DNA of 64,000 nucleotides from Chryseobacterium daeguense DSM 19388 (lineage in GTDB: Bacteria; Bacteroidota; Bacteroidia; Flavobacteriales; Weeksellaceae). The first letter of the stretch is position 1; every line of letters begins with the position of its first letter. Made by a program: the position numbers and the translations under genes. Under the pieces are notes generated by a model. It did no database searches. It saw nothing but the letters and a program-made list of their open reading frames with translations, and was not told the origin of the DNA. This document shows, in pieces, positions 45,501 to 54,081 of this stretch. The stretch lies in NCBI RefSeq assembly GCF_000430825.1, contig NZ_AUMT01000016.1, forward strand, positions 25,226 through 89,225, given 5' to 3'.

Positions 45501-45572
45501 CCAATTGAAATCTTTTCCATAATCGTATCCAATAAATGGGATGCTAAAGGCTTGTTTTTTTGCTGTTGCCAT
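42498..45572 (-). CDS. traG: VirB4-like conjugation ATPase TraG with inserted J domain
   Basis: This 1024-residue ATPase powers pilus assembly and transfer. The Walker A motif GPSGSGKSF lies near residues 430-438 and the Walker B LIIEEAW near 795, with a VTQELDDI segment downstream as in VirB4/TraG. Between them, residues ~582-647 form a complete DnaJ-type J domain: YYDILGITFDASSDEIKEAG, the HPD motif at 609-611, and YEAYDTLNDEERRKIYNE. Typical TraG proteins are about 800-850 residues without it. The J domain interrupts the ATPase core, so it should protrude as a loop and could recruit DnaK. The start overlaps traF by 29 bases. Confidence 0.93.
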   Translation of the reverse strand: MATAKKQAFSIPFIGYDYGKDFNWDFDVLFGQYGNPIIGIKVKNIVEQYSADPDSYLNFHTVLNQVVSIIGEGRIVQKLDIFSKKRYTAEQSNQFLQQKYSEHFDGRLFKTIETVLFFTDIIDDKLKKKMKHYHFSDKSYKELRDKCQKVLMLLKQNNCEPEFLFEKDFEYYISGVLSMQFSESPTFDNIKSTNEFLQIGNRFVKNISYVDVENIDLPSEIEPYSFLGGNGAAAETAVDNFSFINELEDYETIVYNQIITIPLQAQQQRELDKKKKKHEGAANNSPSNAIIADEIQTLLHNIAIDGQLVVNAHFSILFSAETLEKMENIQSMIENKLFTKGIIVSKNAYNQLELWRSAIPGNGTELREYDLFMTTSEAALCFFFKESYPVNEESNFYLRFTDRQGVPLKVDPSDLPMKTGRINNRNKFVLGPSGSGKSFLMNNIIEQYLTYNYDVVIVDTGDSYSGTCKYKGGRYIQYTEEKPITMNPFLMDQKEFNIEKIEFLTNLIFLIWQGPDAAMSSAQKSILDNVLMSYYHQYFNSGTEWYENKTSEELILYLGKYNIHEDDLFSEYENEAKGQYTYYDILGITFDASSDEIKEAGRKLLKFYHPDKNINNPEYESENFYKVYEAYDTLNDEERRKIYNETQLILIRSNDIIRQPRSAEEWNESFRKAIIRKIKELEEKLVVKELSFNGFYDYCDQFLPIYLNNKKHNIIEKEFNLRTFLFVLKDFYKGGRYGTTLNESADNTLFDESFIVFEIDNVKDNPKLFPIVTLIIMDTFIQKMRLRKDRRKALIIEEAWKAIASKLMGGYILYLYKTVRKFWGEAVVVTQELDDIIGNAVVKDSIINNSDTFILLDQTKFKDNFDKIASLLSLNKVEQNKIFTINNLNNKFGRSRFKEFYLKRGSKGEVYGNEVSLEQYLTYTTEKPEKSAVEYYVCQYGDYDEALRKIVGDLKTFGDSLENLVSLVNLYQNPLDDKINSFYRMMKKEHKGKNVFKTITQELEDRNISFSELISKQNYAYENV
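43632..43829 (-). other. J domain insertion within traG
   Basis: This segment encodes residues ~582-647 of TraG, with all the marks of a J domain: helix I (YYDILGI), basic helix II (AGRKLLKFY), the invariant HPD turn, and helix III (VYEAYDTLND, then EERRKIYN). The flanking residues (about 540-580 and 650-690) are also unlike standard VirB4 core. Confidence 0.92.
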
Positions 45573-45858
45573 TCTTAAGAAGTTTATTATTATGTAATCT
45601 TTTTGGAAAAATTAAAATCTGATCGAAGTTTTTGGTTTTATCATACAAACCATACTTATCCTGTCTTTTGAAAATGAAGTAAACACCTCCCGCAGTGACT
45701 GCAAGACCAAGCAGAGAGCCTAATAGACCGAACTTTGAGAGTACCAATGCTGAAATCACCCCGCCTCCGATAACGCCGACTGCATAAATGATGTACTTCC
45801 CTTTGAGCCCGAAGAATACAAGGGGTTTTTTCAACCCCTTGTAAAGATAGAATCCCAT
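45544..45858 (-). CDS. traF: Conjugative transfer protein TraF (VirB3-like, DUF4133)
   Basis: This 104-residue protein starts at the ATG at 45858, 1 base after the traE stop; a TTG upstream is less likely. It has the DUF4133 pattern: YKGLKKPLVFFGLKGKYI at the start, two membrane segments (IIYAVGVIGGGVISALVL, LGLAVTAGGVYFIF) and a basic tail. The last 29 bases overlap traG. It corresponds to VirB3 and assists TraG at the inner membrane. Confidence 0.92.
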   Translation of the reverse strand: MGFYLYKGLKKPLVFFGLKGKYIIYAVGVIGGGVISALVLSKFGLLGSLLGLAVTAGGVYFIFKRQDKYGLYDKTKNFDQILIFPKRLHNNKLLKNGNSKKTSL

Positions 45859-45859
45859 A

Positions 45860-46183
45860 CTAGGCAAAGAATGCTGTTACAAATTCCGGAACTACAATCA
45901 AGAAGATCATCGCTCCTCCATAACCAAGGATCTCTTTGTTGACATCCTGGTCACCATTCGTCCATTTGTTATACACACGAAGACCTCCGATGAAACCGAC
46001 CAATCCACCCACTGCTTTCAAGATCAGCTTTACGGGATCCCAATAATCTGTAATATCACTTGCTGCGTTGGAGATAGCGGTTGCTCCTCCTTGTGCAAAT
46101 GCTGGGGTTATTGCCATAATTGCCAAGGCTAGGGTTAGAACTTTTTTTGTTGTCACGTTTTTTGTGAAAAAATTTTTCATCAT
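45860..46183 (-). CDS. traE: Conjugative transfer protein TraE (VirB2-like, DUF4134)
   Basis: This 107-residue protein has a signal-peptide-like start (LTLALAIMAITPAFAQGG) and two further membrane segments (LILKAVGGLVGFIGGLRVYN, GGAMIFLIVVPEFVTAFF). The segment YNKWTNGDQDVNKEILGYGG is the DUF4134 signature. It is the small pilin-like subunit of Bacteroidetes transfer systems. The ATG at 46183 is followed by a second ATG; either could be used. It heads the tra block, 132 bases after the 197-residue protein gene. Confidence 0.93.
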   Translation of the reverse strand: MMKNFFTKNVTTKKVLTLALAIMAITPAFAQGGATAISNAASDITDYWDPVKLILKAVGGLVGFIGGLRVYNKWTNGDQDVNKEILGYGGAMIFLIVVPEFVTAFFA

Positions 46184-46216
46184 AATTCAAAAAATTTATA
46201 AAGGGTTAATAATCAA

Positions 46217-46283
46217 TTGAGTGTTAAATTTTGGGCATAGAAGTCCCGGACAACGGATGGAAATCCGCTGTTAATTCTAATAA
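46217..46283 (-). promoter_or_regulatory. Structured leader upstream of traE
   Basis: Two adjacent hairpins lie in the 132-base gap before traE: ACAACGGAT/ATCCGCTGT (46250-46271, one G-U pair) and a shorter GGG...CCC stem at 46233-46247. There is no T-run, so they are not a standard terminator. They may regulate traE translation or attenuate transcription from the mob-parA genes. Confidence 0.35.
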
Positions 46284-46315
46284 TCAGTGCGTTAGATTTT
46301 GTTTAAGTTGGCTAA

Positions 46316-46909
46316 CTACATCGTGGATTGATAAACTTTGTATCCATCGTAGTTCGCCACCATTTGAACCAAGGTTTCAGAAAGATTAAGCATCGCCTTC
46401 CAATCTTTTATTCTGGAAGTTTCCTGGTCTGCACTAACCGTGATTGGGTTTTCGCTAATCACTTCGTTAGGTTTCTCGTTTTCAATTTCGTCTGGTATTT
46501 TTTCTTTCTGGTCAAAATACGCATCGCTTAATTCAGCTTTTTGAGGGTAAGGTTGGTTTTCAATTTCCGTGGAATCCTTTTTTGATGGATTGTCGAATTC
46601 ATCCAAATCTTGTTCAGATTCAAATAGTTCCCTCAAATGCTCCAGATCTTGTCTTTCTTCATTTCCTTCAGTGATATCAGAATGGACTGGATTTTTATTA
46701 AAGGATTTGGGAGTGTTGAGATTTTCTACATCTTCAATCCCTATAGTTGCAGTAAGATCTTCGTACTGCTCGGAAATTTCGGACAACGAAAATTCCTCCG
46801 TCTCTTCTTTATAGATTTCTTTTTCTTTTTTTAGAAACAGATCGTATAAGATATTTCCGGCGTAATACGTCAGATAAACAGCTAAGATGCAAAGCGAGAT
46901 TTTTATCAT
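46316..46909 (-). CDS. Acidic single-pass membrane protein between parA and traE (intact copy)
   Basis: This 197-residue protein has an N-terminal membrane segment (SLCILAVYLTYYAGNILYDL). A very acidic, probably disordered region (residues 30-165) is followed by a short C-terminal domain (IKDWKAMLNLSETLVQMVAN). It spans the period boundary at 46491/46492 and is uninterrupted, which shows that the join is real. It lies after parA and before traE, where other systems carry traB-D. No family recognised; it may tether ParA or the channel to the membrane. Confidence 0.78.
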   Translation of the reverse strand: MIKISLCILAVYLTYYAGNILYDLFLKKEKEIYKEETEEFSLSEISEQYEDLTATIGIEDVENLNTPKSFNKNPVHSDITEGNEERQDLEHLRELFESEQDLDEFDNPSKKDSTEIENQPYPQKAELSDAYFDQKEKIPDEIENEKPNEVISENPITVSADQETSRIKDWKAMLNLSETLVQMVANYDGYKVYQSTM

Positions 46910-46954
46910 TTTTACTGAAGTTATAGAGATTAATACTTAGGTATATTTTTTATT

Positions 46955-47716
46955 TCAAAGGGTGATCTTCAATGTTTGATTAATATATTCTATCAATTCA
47001 TCGAAAGATTTTCTTACCCCGTATTTTTGTTCGTAGGTCAGCTTTCTGGTATCAATCTTTTGCAGGACATTTTTTTTGAATACAGGATTTTCTAGCAGCA
47101 ATCCGAATTTTTTCAGCTCAATGTCCATTCCTTCCTGATTCAGATACTTGTAGCCCTTATCATATTTGGAGCGGATAAATACTCTTTCTGCCTCACTTTC
47201 CAATAGTCCCAGCATATTGATAAAGACCAATGTGGACTTGACAGAAACATCTGAATACTCAAATGGAATCACGATAAAATCACTGTAAATGAGCAGATCG
47301 CTGTATTTTGCATCGAGTGTCCCTGCCAAGTCAAAAAGGTTGATCTCATCGCTATCTTTTAAATTAATGAGGGTCTCAAAGTCTGAAAATGGCTGTTGGT
47401 CTTCATCGCCAATAATTTCCACTTCATATAATTTCGGACTTTCCGATAATTCATCATCTTTCCATTTGTAGTAAAATGATTTCTGATAATCAAAATCAAA
47501 AACATTGATTTTCCTTTCCGAAATTGCCGAAATGTAATTGGCAAAAGCGATGGCTAATGTCGTTTTTCCGGTTCCTCCTTTTTGTGTGGCAAATGTGATG
47601 ATCATTGGGTCTAGTTTTTTGTTTTTAGTTGAATGTTGTTGGACTGGAGAAGATTTTTCTATCAACCGACAACTACCAATTTTATCGTCTTTTTTTTCGT
47701 CTTTTTTTGAGTTCAT
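46955..47716 (-). CDS. ParA/MinD-type ATPase (second copy)
   Basis: Same protein as at 464-1225: 253 residues with KGGTGKTT. It overlaps the relaxase gene by 35 bases in the same way. Confidence 0.92.
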   Translation of the reverse strand: MNSKKDEKKDDKIGSCRLIEKSSPVQQHSTKNKKLDPMIITFATQKGGTGKTTLAIAFANYISAISERKINVFDFDYQKSFYYKWKDDELSESPKLYEVEIIGDEDQQPFSDFETLINLKDSDEINLFDLAGTLDAKYSDLLIYSDFIVIPFEYSDVSVKSTLVFINMLGLLESEAERVFIRSKYDKGYKYLNQEGMDIELKKFGLLLENPVFKKNVLQKIDTRKLTYEQKYGVRKSFDELIEYINQTLKITL

Positions 47717-49172
47717 TTTCGGCAGGGTCTTTTGCAGTTCCCGAACTTTTCATTAACTCAAACAGCATCTTGTTAACGGCTTTGTTTAATTCTGATTTCT
47801 CATTGTTTTCGGTCCGGTTTTCTGTCTGCACTTCATTTACACCTGTCGGATTCAGAAATTTTTGATATTCCTTTTCTCCGATTAATGGTTGAAGTTCACC
47901 CACGTAATGGAATCTGGTATGAACAGCATACAGCTTTCCGTCTTCAGCAGTCGTTATAGAAATATCTTTTTTTTCATCATTTGTGTTTTTTTGATTTCTA
48001 ATAAAATCCTTTACTTCAAACTGGACTTTTCGATAGGTTTCCAGATCTTTCTTTCCTTTGTTCTCAAAAAGCATAAAATCCTTGATTTGCGTTTCCGGAT
48101 TGTTTTTATTGAAAAATTGAAACAGGATATTTTTTGTTTCCTGACTGCGGGTATTATAATCCTTCAGTATTTCAAAAGTCTTCTTATCCAGCCTGTCATA
48201 AGTAAATTCAAACACTTCATTCATTTTCAGAATATCACTTCCTTTATATACTTTTCCTGTTTTGTGGTCGATTAAAGTGTAGCCAAAAGGATTTTTATCT
48301 TCTTTATGATGAAAAACCATATCGATCCCGAAAACATCTTTCAGCTTCTTTTGGAGTTCACTTTCAAAACTGATTTTTATTTTTAATTCATTTTCTCGTA
48401 ACTTTTCCTTTGGGAGCATCGATTGCTGTTGCCTATCATCTTCCACTTTAAAAACCTTGGTGGAATACAATTCTTTGTATTTGCTTAGTATGGCTTTGAT
48501 CTGCTTTGCCCTTTTATCATTTTTACTGTTATCAAAAACAATCTGATTTCCTGAAAGTGTTTGCTGTATTACGCCGTTTTTTAAAATGTTAAAAGAATTT
48601 TCATCATTTGTGTTTTTGCCTATCTTATATCCATTTCTATTGAGTAGAGTTTCTAACTGATTAAGCGAACTTATTTTGTAGTTCAGCAGTTTTTCCAGTT
48701 CTTCTTCCGGTTTCTGACCATACAATTTTTCCATTGTAACGCTTAATGCTTTTTGGGCTTTAAGCCTTTCATAACTGTCATTGATCTTTTTCCCTGTCTG
48801 TTTATCAACCCGGGTTGAAACAATGTGTACGTGATTATTATCTGTATCCTTATGAAAAACCACAATAAAAGGCTGTCCGCTATATTTCATTTCATCCATA
48901 AAATTCTCCGCTATCTTAGTAAGCTCTTCTTTCGAATGTCCTTGAAATTTCGTAGAGATCATCGCATGAAATTGAGGCTTTAATACTTTTTTGTTCCCAA
49001 TCGAAATAGCTATCAAATAGTTTCTTACTTCTTCCTTGCTGCTTGATTCGTTAATGAAGGAAGGAAAATTTTTCATCAGCATTAATTCTCCGGTTCCTTT
49101 GTCAATTTTCTTATCATTATAATGAACTCCTGGAAAACTGGGACCTGCCGGATCCATGATCTTAACAATCAT
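47682..49172 (-). CDS. mobB: Relaxase MobB (second copy)
   Basis: Same protein as at 1191-2681, with the HKDTDNNHVHIV metal site and the basic C-terminal tail. Confidence 0.93.
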   Translation of the reverse strand: MIVKIMDPAGPSFPGVHYNDKKIDKGTGELMLMKNFPSFINESSSKEEVRNYLIAISIGNKKVLKPQFHAMISTKFQGHSKEELTKIAENFMDEMKYSGQPFIVVFHKDTDNNHVHIVSTRVDKQTGKKINDSYERLKAQKALSVTMEKLYGQKPEEELEKLLNYKISSLNQLETLLNRNGYKIGKNTNDENSFNILKNGVIQQTLSGNQIVFDNSKNDKRAKQIKAILSKYKELYSTKVFKVEDDRQQQSMLPKEKLRENELKIKISFESELQKKLKDVFGIDMVFHHKEDKNPFGYTLIDHKTGKVYKGSDILKMNEVFEFTYDRLDKKTFEILKDYNTRSQETKNILFQFFNKNNPETQIKDFMLFENKGKKDLETYRKVQFEVKDFIRNQKNTNDEKKDISITTAEDGKLYAVHTRFHYVGELQPLIGEKEYQKFLNPTGVNEVQTENRTENNEKSELNKAVNKMLFELMKSSGTAKDPAENELKKRRKKRR

Positions 49173-49525
49173 CTCGATAGCTTTGCATAGATTTTTGTAA
49201 AGATTTCGTTCTGTTGTTTTTTCAGAATTATGATCTCCAATAACTTATCTGAAAAATTTCTGAGTTCATTTTCGCTGATAAATTTTTGACCATTTGCTAT
49301 TTTTGCTACCTGATTGATGTTGGTTTCAATTTTCCCGAAAATGTTATCCTGTTTTTCTATGAACGCCAATATTTTTCTCCTCTCATCATTTAAAATCCTG
49401 TTCTCAACAGAGTCGATGATTAAGCTTGTCAGAGAAATTTGCTTTTTGGAACAAAGATTTTTCCAGTCTTTCTTTTTTTGACTCTTTATCCTGATCAAAA
49501 TCACCTCATCTTTTAATTCGTCCAT
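49169..49525 (-). CDS. Relaxosome accessory protein (second copy)
   Basis: Same protein as at 2678-3034, ATG start at 49525 and 4-base overlap with the relaxase. Confidence 0.8.
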   Translation of the reverse strand: MDELKDEVILIRIKSQKKKDWKNLCSKKQISLTSLIIDSVENRILNDERRKILAFIEKQDNIFGKIETNINQVAKIANGQKFISENELRNFSDKLLEIIILKKQQNEIFTKIYAKLSR

Positions 49526-49565
49526 ACTCAGTTTCAAATCAAGTTTGATCTAATGAATGCTATTA

Positions 49566-49889
49566 CTAAATAGGAATGAAGATGACCGCTGCAATTGCCA
49601 TAATGCCCACAACAATGGAACTCACGACTTTTACTTTTTTCACTTCCCTGATGTGTTTTTTATCAATTGATATAAAATCTCCTTTATTGGAAATGCCGTA
49701 AATACTTTTGCTGTCAATTGATGTTATTTTTATTTTATGAATTTTTGTAGTGAAATCCTGAACTTCATATTTCTGATTTAATTCTAAAGAATCATCTTTT
49801 AAAGGCTTAACAGGATTGGAAATAATAGATTTACAGGATGTGAGACACATACAAATAACCAGGATAATGAGTTTGAAATAGATTGTCAT
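49566..49889 (-). CDS. Small predicted lipoprotein (second copy)
   Basis: Same protein as at 3075-3398. Confidence 0.75.
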   Translation of the reverse strand: MTIYFKLIILVICMCLTSCKSIISNPVKPLKDDSLELNQKYEVQDFTTKIHKIKITSIDSKSIYGISNKGDFISIDKKHIREVKKVKVVSSIVVGIMAIAAVIFIPI

Positions 49890-49944
49890 TGTTCTGTTTT
49901 TTAGATTATGAAATGCTTGGTAGAAGTCTTTTATTACATTGATC

Positions 49945-51036
49945 TTAGGGTATTACCCAACTCGCTACTCCATTCACACTTTTCAGAATATACGTTCCGG
50001 TCGAGGGAGGGTTAGGAACTGTCTCTGTTGCAAAACCAAATGAGCCATCAGCTTTGGCAACTACTTTTTTTGTATAGGATGAATCTCCGTCTGCATTGGG
50101 CATTTGGGAAGGTGTAACGCTTAGCTTGCCATTGATATTTAACCATCTTTCAGAAAAATCCCCCGAGATCAAAGCAAATTTGTAATCCGTATAATTGTTC
50201 GTGATACTATCCCAAAAGCTGGTTGAACTTGTTGTAACGGGGGTTGAATGTATAGCTAGTTTATTACTTACGCTTCTGTTTCCTGTGGCCGGACTACCAG
50301 CGCCAATGCCAATGAAAATATTGTTAGACCCTGTTCGGTTTCCTGTTCCTGACAGATAGCCAATAGATATGTTATCATTTCCTGACGTAATGTAGGACAT
50401 CGCTCCTGGACCAATTCCAATATTTCTGCTTCCGGAAATCACTCCGTTTGCAATCCCATTCAATGCCGAAACTCCTGCGCCATAATTGAGCTTGCCCGTT
50501 ACTTCGCCTTGAGACATTGCATAAGCACTGGCTGAGTTTCCTTTTCCAGAGGTTATATTAGAGTCGGTTGCAAAAATAGAATTGTAGTCACCAGTGATGG
50601 GACTTCTGGAAATGCCCAGTATGTAATTTTCTTTCTCATCAAAATTAAGATGAAGACTGTTCTTGACAATAAGTTCAACCGTAGAAGTGTTGCCCTTGAG
50701 TGCAACTGTATTTAGTGGGTCTTCTTGTATAAATGACTTCCATAGATCACCGTCAAAATAATACAACCCGGACTTTGTGATATGAATGACCTGACCGGAT
50801 AAATTAGTAGCTGGAGATGTTACAAACACGACAGCTCCTTTTTTTGCAGATGAATATGTTTTTGCTGCGAGTTGGTTTCCTGTAATCCGTGGAGGAATAA
50901 TCCCGTCATAATGATTGGTGTCATTTGGTTTCCCTACAACTTCTAAAGTGGCCTCGGGCGTCTGGGTGTTGATGCCAATCTGTCCCTGTATTGATATTGC
51001 TATGAAAGGCAGAAAAAAATAAATTAATGTTTTCAT
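49945..51036 (-). CDS. Surface/adhesin-like protein A (second copy)
   Basis: Same protein as at 3454-4545, with the GINTQTPEATLEV module and Gly/Asn repeats. Confidence 0.8.
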   Translation of the reverse strand: MKTLIYFFLPFIAISIQGQIGINTQTPEATLEVVGKPNDTNHYDGIIPPRITGNQLAAKTYSSAKKGAVVFVTSPATNLSGQVIHITKSGLYYFDGDLWKSFIQEDPLNTVALKGNTSTVELIVKNSLHLNFDEKENYILGISRSPITGDYNSIFATDSNITSGKGNSASAYAMSQGEVTGKLNYGAGVSALNGIANGVISGSRNIGIGPGAMSYITSGNDNISIGYLSGTGNRTGSNNIFIGIGAGSPATGNRSVSNKLAIHSTPVTTSSTSFWDSITNNYTDYKFALISGDFSERWLNINGKLSVTPSQMPNADGDSSYTKKVVAKADGSFGFATETVPNPPSTGTYILKSVNGVASWVIP

Positions 51037-51118
51037 TTTATTTTTTATTAAAATTCATTTGGTCTTAAGAATCGTATTAACTGTTTTAATTTGTATTAAT
51101 TGCTATAATTTTAGCACC

Positions 51119-51913
51119 CTATTGTAGATAGGGTCTGATCCAATTTGAGTAGCCCTGAAGTTCTCCATAAGTATAATATGATGTTGATATTGCGCCTAAA
51201 GAAGCTTGAGGAATTTTTATGGTAAAATTTTCAAGCAAGGCAGGAATAAGCATTGTTGAATTCTCAGGATGTAAAAAAACAATCTGGTTAGGGATATACC
51301 CTATGTCACTAAAGATATCCGAAATATTTATAAGTGCATCTGAAGTAATTGGTTCTGAATCAGTCGACCTGAATATTTGAAATTTTACATTGACGATACC
51401 ATTAACTTTTCTGAATGATACGGATCCTTTTAGTCCTCCATAATTTTTGGTTCCAATCGTATAGAATTTGGAAGCCATTAAATAGGCATTAGTATTTCCA
51501 TTATAATTAACCGGAGCGGACCAGGTAGAAGTTGCACTAAGAGCTGCAGTACTGTTATGGTCAAATGTTAATAGAATTCTATATTCAGTGGGTTGCTTTT
51601 CCTTTGAAAATGTTTGCCACAAATTGCCATCAAAATAATATAATCCGGGTTCAGTTATTTGAATGACTTGTCCCGATAAATTGGTAGCCGGAGATGTTAC
51701 AAAGACGACAGATCCTTTTTTTGAAGATGAATATGTTTTTGCCGCAAGTTGGTCTCCTGCAATCCTTGGAGGAATTATTCCATCATAATGATTGGCATCA
51801 TTTGGTTTTCCTACAACTTCTAAAGTCGCTTCAGGCGTTTGGGTATTGATGCCGACCTGACCTTGGATTGATAGTACAATTAATGTTAGTAGAAGATGAC
51901 TCAATTTTTTCAT
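51119..51913 (-). CDS. Surface/adhesin-like protein B (second copy)
   Basis: Same protein as at 4628-5422. Confidence 0.8.
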   Translation of the reverse strand: MKKLSHLLLTLIVLSIQGQVGINTQTPEATLEVVGKPNDANHYDGIIPPRIAGDQLAAKTYSSSKKGSVVFVTSPATNLSGQVIQITEPGLYYFDGNLWQTFSKEKQPTEYRILLTFDHNSTAALSATSTWSAPVNYNGNTNAYLMASKFYTIGTKNYGGLKGSVSFRKVNGIVNVKFQIFRSTDSEPITSDALINISDIFSDIGYIPNQIVFLHPENSTMLIPALLENFTIKIPQASLGAISTSYYTYGELQGYSNWIRPYLQ

Positions 51914-52001
51914 TAGTATTTTGATTAAAAATTCTGTGACAAAATTGGGCGTTAAAACCTTCTAAAACAATAGTATTCAATGGGTTTTGGCTAAATAAGA
52001 A

Positions 52002-52055
52002 TAATCTGGATTAGTCTGGAAACTTACGAAGATTAAAAAAGAATAATCTGGATTA
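52002..52055. promoter_or_regulatory. Twin TAATCTGGATTA sites (second copy)
   Basis: Same pair of dyads as at 5511-5564, 42 bases apart. Confidence 0.55.
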
Positions 52056-52081
52056 ATTTGGATTCTTCAAAATATTTATCG

Positions 52082-52097
52082 TAATATTGCAATATTA
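52082..52097. promoter_or_regulatory. ArsR operator (second copy)
   Basis: Same 16-base palindrome as at 5591-5606. Confidence 0.6.
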
Positions 52098-52109
52098 AAC
52101 TTTGCAATT

Positions 52110-52436
52110 ATGGGAGCTACTAAAACAGAACATTTTACAGATAAACAAAATCAAATTGCAACTATTGCAAAAGCATTAGGACATCCTGCCAGAATAGCTA
52201 TTATTGAGTATTTGATGAAAGTCAATGAGTGTATTTGTGGCGACATCGTGAATGAATTACCCTTAGCTCAACCTACCGTTTCTCAGCATTTGAAAGAACT
52301 GAAAAATGCCGGGATCATAAAAGGTAACATTTCCGGAAACGCTATCTGCTATTGTATAGACGAAAAGACCATCGAAATTCTCAACACTTATTTTTCCGCA
52401 ATAGTACAAACTGTTACCAAATCAAAATGCTGTTAA
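52110..52436 (+). CDS. arsR: ArsR repressor (second copy)
   Basis: Same protein as at 5619-5945. Confidence 0.93.
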   Translation: MGATKTEHFTDKQNQIATIAKALGHPARIAIIEYLMKVNECICGDIVNELPLAQPTVSQHLKELKNAGIIKGNISGNAICYCIDEKTIEILNTYFSAIVQTVTKSKCC

Positions 52437-52492
52437 GCGTTTTTTTACCTAAATATATCGCAATATTGCATTTAACCTATAAACATTTAATT

Positions 52493-52966
52493 ATGAAATT
52501 ATCAGAAGTAAAACAAATTTTACCAACATTAGAAAATGTTGAATTCCAGTTAGAAAATGGAGCTTATGTTCCGGAACATTTTCACGTTACAGAAGTAGGA
52601 ATGATTAATAAAAACTTTATTGATTGTGGCGGTGTCATCCGTTCAGAGAAGGTTGTGAATTTTCAGCTTTGGAATGCAGACGATTTTGAACACCGTTTAA
52701 AGCCTAACAAATTACTCAACATTATCAAACTTTCTGAAGACAAATTGGGAATCGGGGATTTTGATATTGAAGTTGAATATCAAAGTGATACTATCGGAAA
52801 ATATGACTTAGAATTCAATGGAAAAACATTTATTCTAAAAAATAAAACTACAGCTTGTTTAGCACAGGATGCTTGCGGAATCCCATCAGAAAAAGAAAAA
52901 AAGAATCTAATTGAACTTGGTGTAAACCAAAACAGTTCTTGTACGCCTGGCGGAGGTTGCTGCTAA
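52493..52966 (+). CDS. DUF6428 family protein (second copy)
   Basis: Same protein as at 6002-6475. Confidence 0.75.
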   Translation: MKLSEVKQILPTLENVEFQLENGAYVPEHFHVTEVGMINKNFIDCGGVIRSEKVVNFQLWNADDFEHRLKPNKLLNIIKLSEDKLGIGDFDIEVEYQSDTIGKYDLEFNGKTFILKNKTTACLAQDACGIPSEKEKKNLIELGVNQNSSCTPGGGCC

Positions 52967-53018
52967 ACATAATTTACTCACTAATCTGCCATTATAAAAT
53001 AATCAAAACCAAAGATTA

Positions 53019-54080
53019 ATGGATGAAATATACGACGTCGTTGTTATTGGAGGAGGACAAAGTGCTTTAGCTTGTGGATATTATTTGAGAAGAGCTAAAC
53101 TGAATTATGTAATATTGGATAAACAAATTATATCTGGAGGTGCCTGGCTTCATACTTGGGACAGTCTAACCCTTTTTTCACCAGCCGATTACAGTTCCTT
53201 GCCTGGCTGGGCGATGCCGAAATCTAAAAATAAATTTCCTCCTAAGCAAGAAGTAATAAATTACTTACAGCAATACGAAGCACACTATCAGCTGAATATA
53301 AGACGGGGATTTGAGGTTAATAATATCAAAAAAAATGGAGATTTTTTTATCGTTGATATACAACAGAACACTATAAAAGCTAAGTCAATTATTTCAGCAA
53401 CCGGAACCTGGGGAAACCCTACTATTCCAAACATAGATGGCATCGAAAGTTTTAAGGGAATACAAATTCATTCCGGAAACTACAAAAATCCAGAGGACTT
53501 TATAGGAATGAAAACTTTAGTCATTGGTGAAGGGAATTCAGGTGCACAGATTGTAGCTGAAGTTTCAAGATTTACTGAAACAAAATGGTCTACAAAAAGA
53601 GAACCTCAATTTCTTCCAGACAATGTAGATGGTTATTACCTATTTAATGTTGCGTCAGCGAAATACAAAGCGGAAAAAGAAGGAAAACCCTTTGATGCAT
53701 CGCAGTACAATTTAGGAAATATCGTTATGGTTCCTCCTGTTAAAGAAGCTCAGAAAAGAGGCGTTTTAGTTTCAAGCGGTTCATTTCATAAAATTTATGA
53801 TCAAGGTGTGGTATGGGATGATGGAAATTCAGAAGAGTTTGATGCTTTTGTCTGGTGCACAGGCTTTGGTTATGACACCGCCTACTTAAGATCAATCGTC
53901 CGTATAGATGAAAGTGGTATCGCTAAAACCACAGATAGCAGATCTTTGGAAATGGAAGGTTTATGGTTTGTTGGCTATGGTAACTGGACAGGCTATGCAT
54001 CTGCAACATTAATTGGTATAAACAGATCTGCAAAACAAACAATAATTGAAATAGAAGAATTCTTAAATAAAAATAAATAA
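53019..54080 (+). CDS. arsO: ArsO-like flavoprotein (second copy)
   Basis: Same protein as at 6528-7589. Confidence 0.82.
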   Translation: MDEIYDVVVIGGGQSALACGYYLRRAKLNYVILDKQIISGGAWLHTWDSLTLFSPADYSSLPGWAMPKSKNKFPPKQEVINYLQQYEAHYQLNIRRGFEVNNIKKNGDFFIVDIQQNTIKAKSIISATGTWGNPTIPNIDGIESFKGIQIHSGNYKNPEDFIGMKTLVIGEGNSGAQIVAEVSRFTETKWSTKREPQFLPDNVDGYYLFNVASAKYKAEKEGKPFDASQYNLGNIVMVPPVKEAQKRGVLVSSGSFHKIYDQGVVWDDGNSEEFDAFVWCTGFGYDTAYLRSIVRIDESGIAKTTDSRSLEMEGLWFVGYGNWTGYASATLIGINRSAKQTIIEIEEFLNKNK

Positions 54081-54081
54081 A

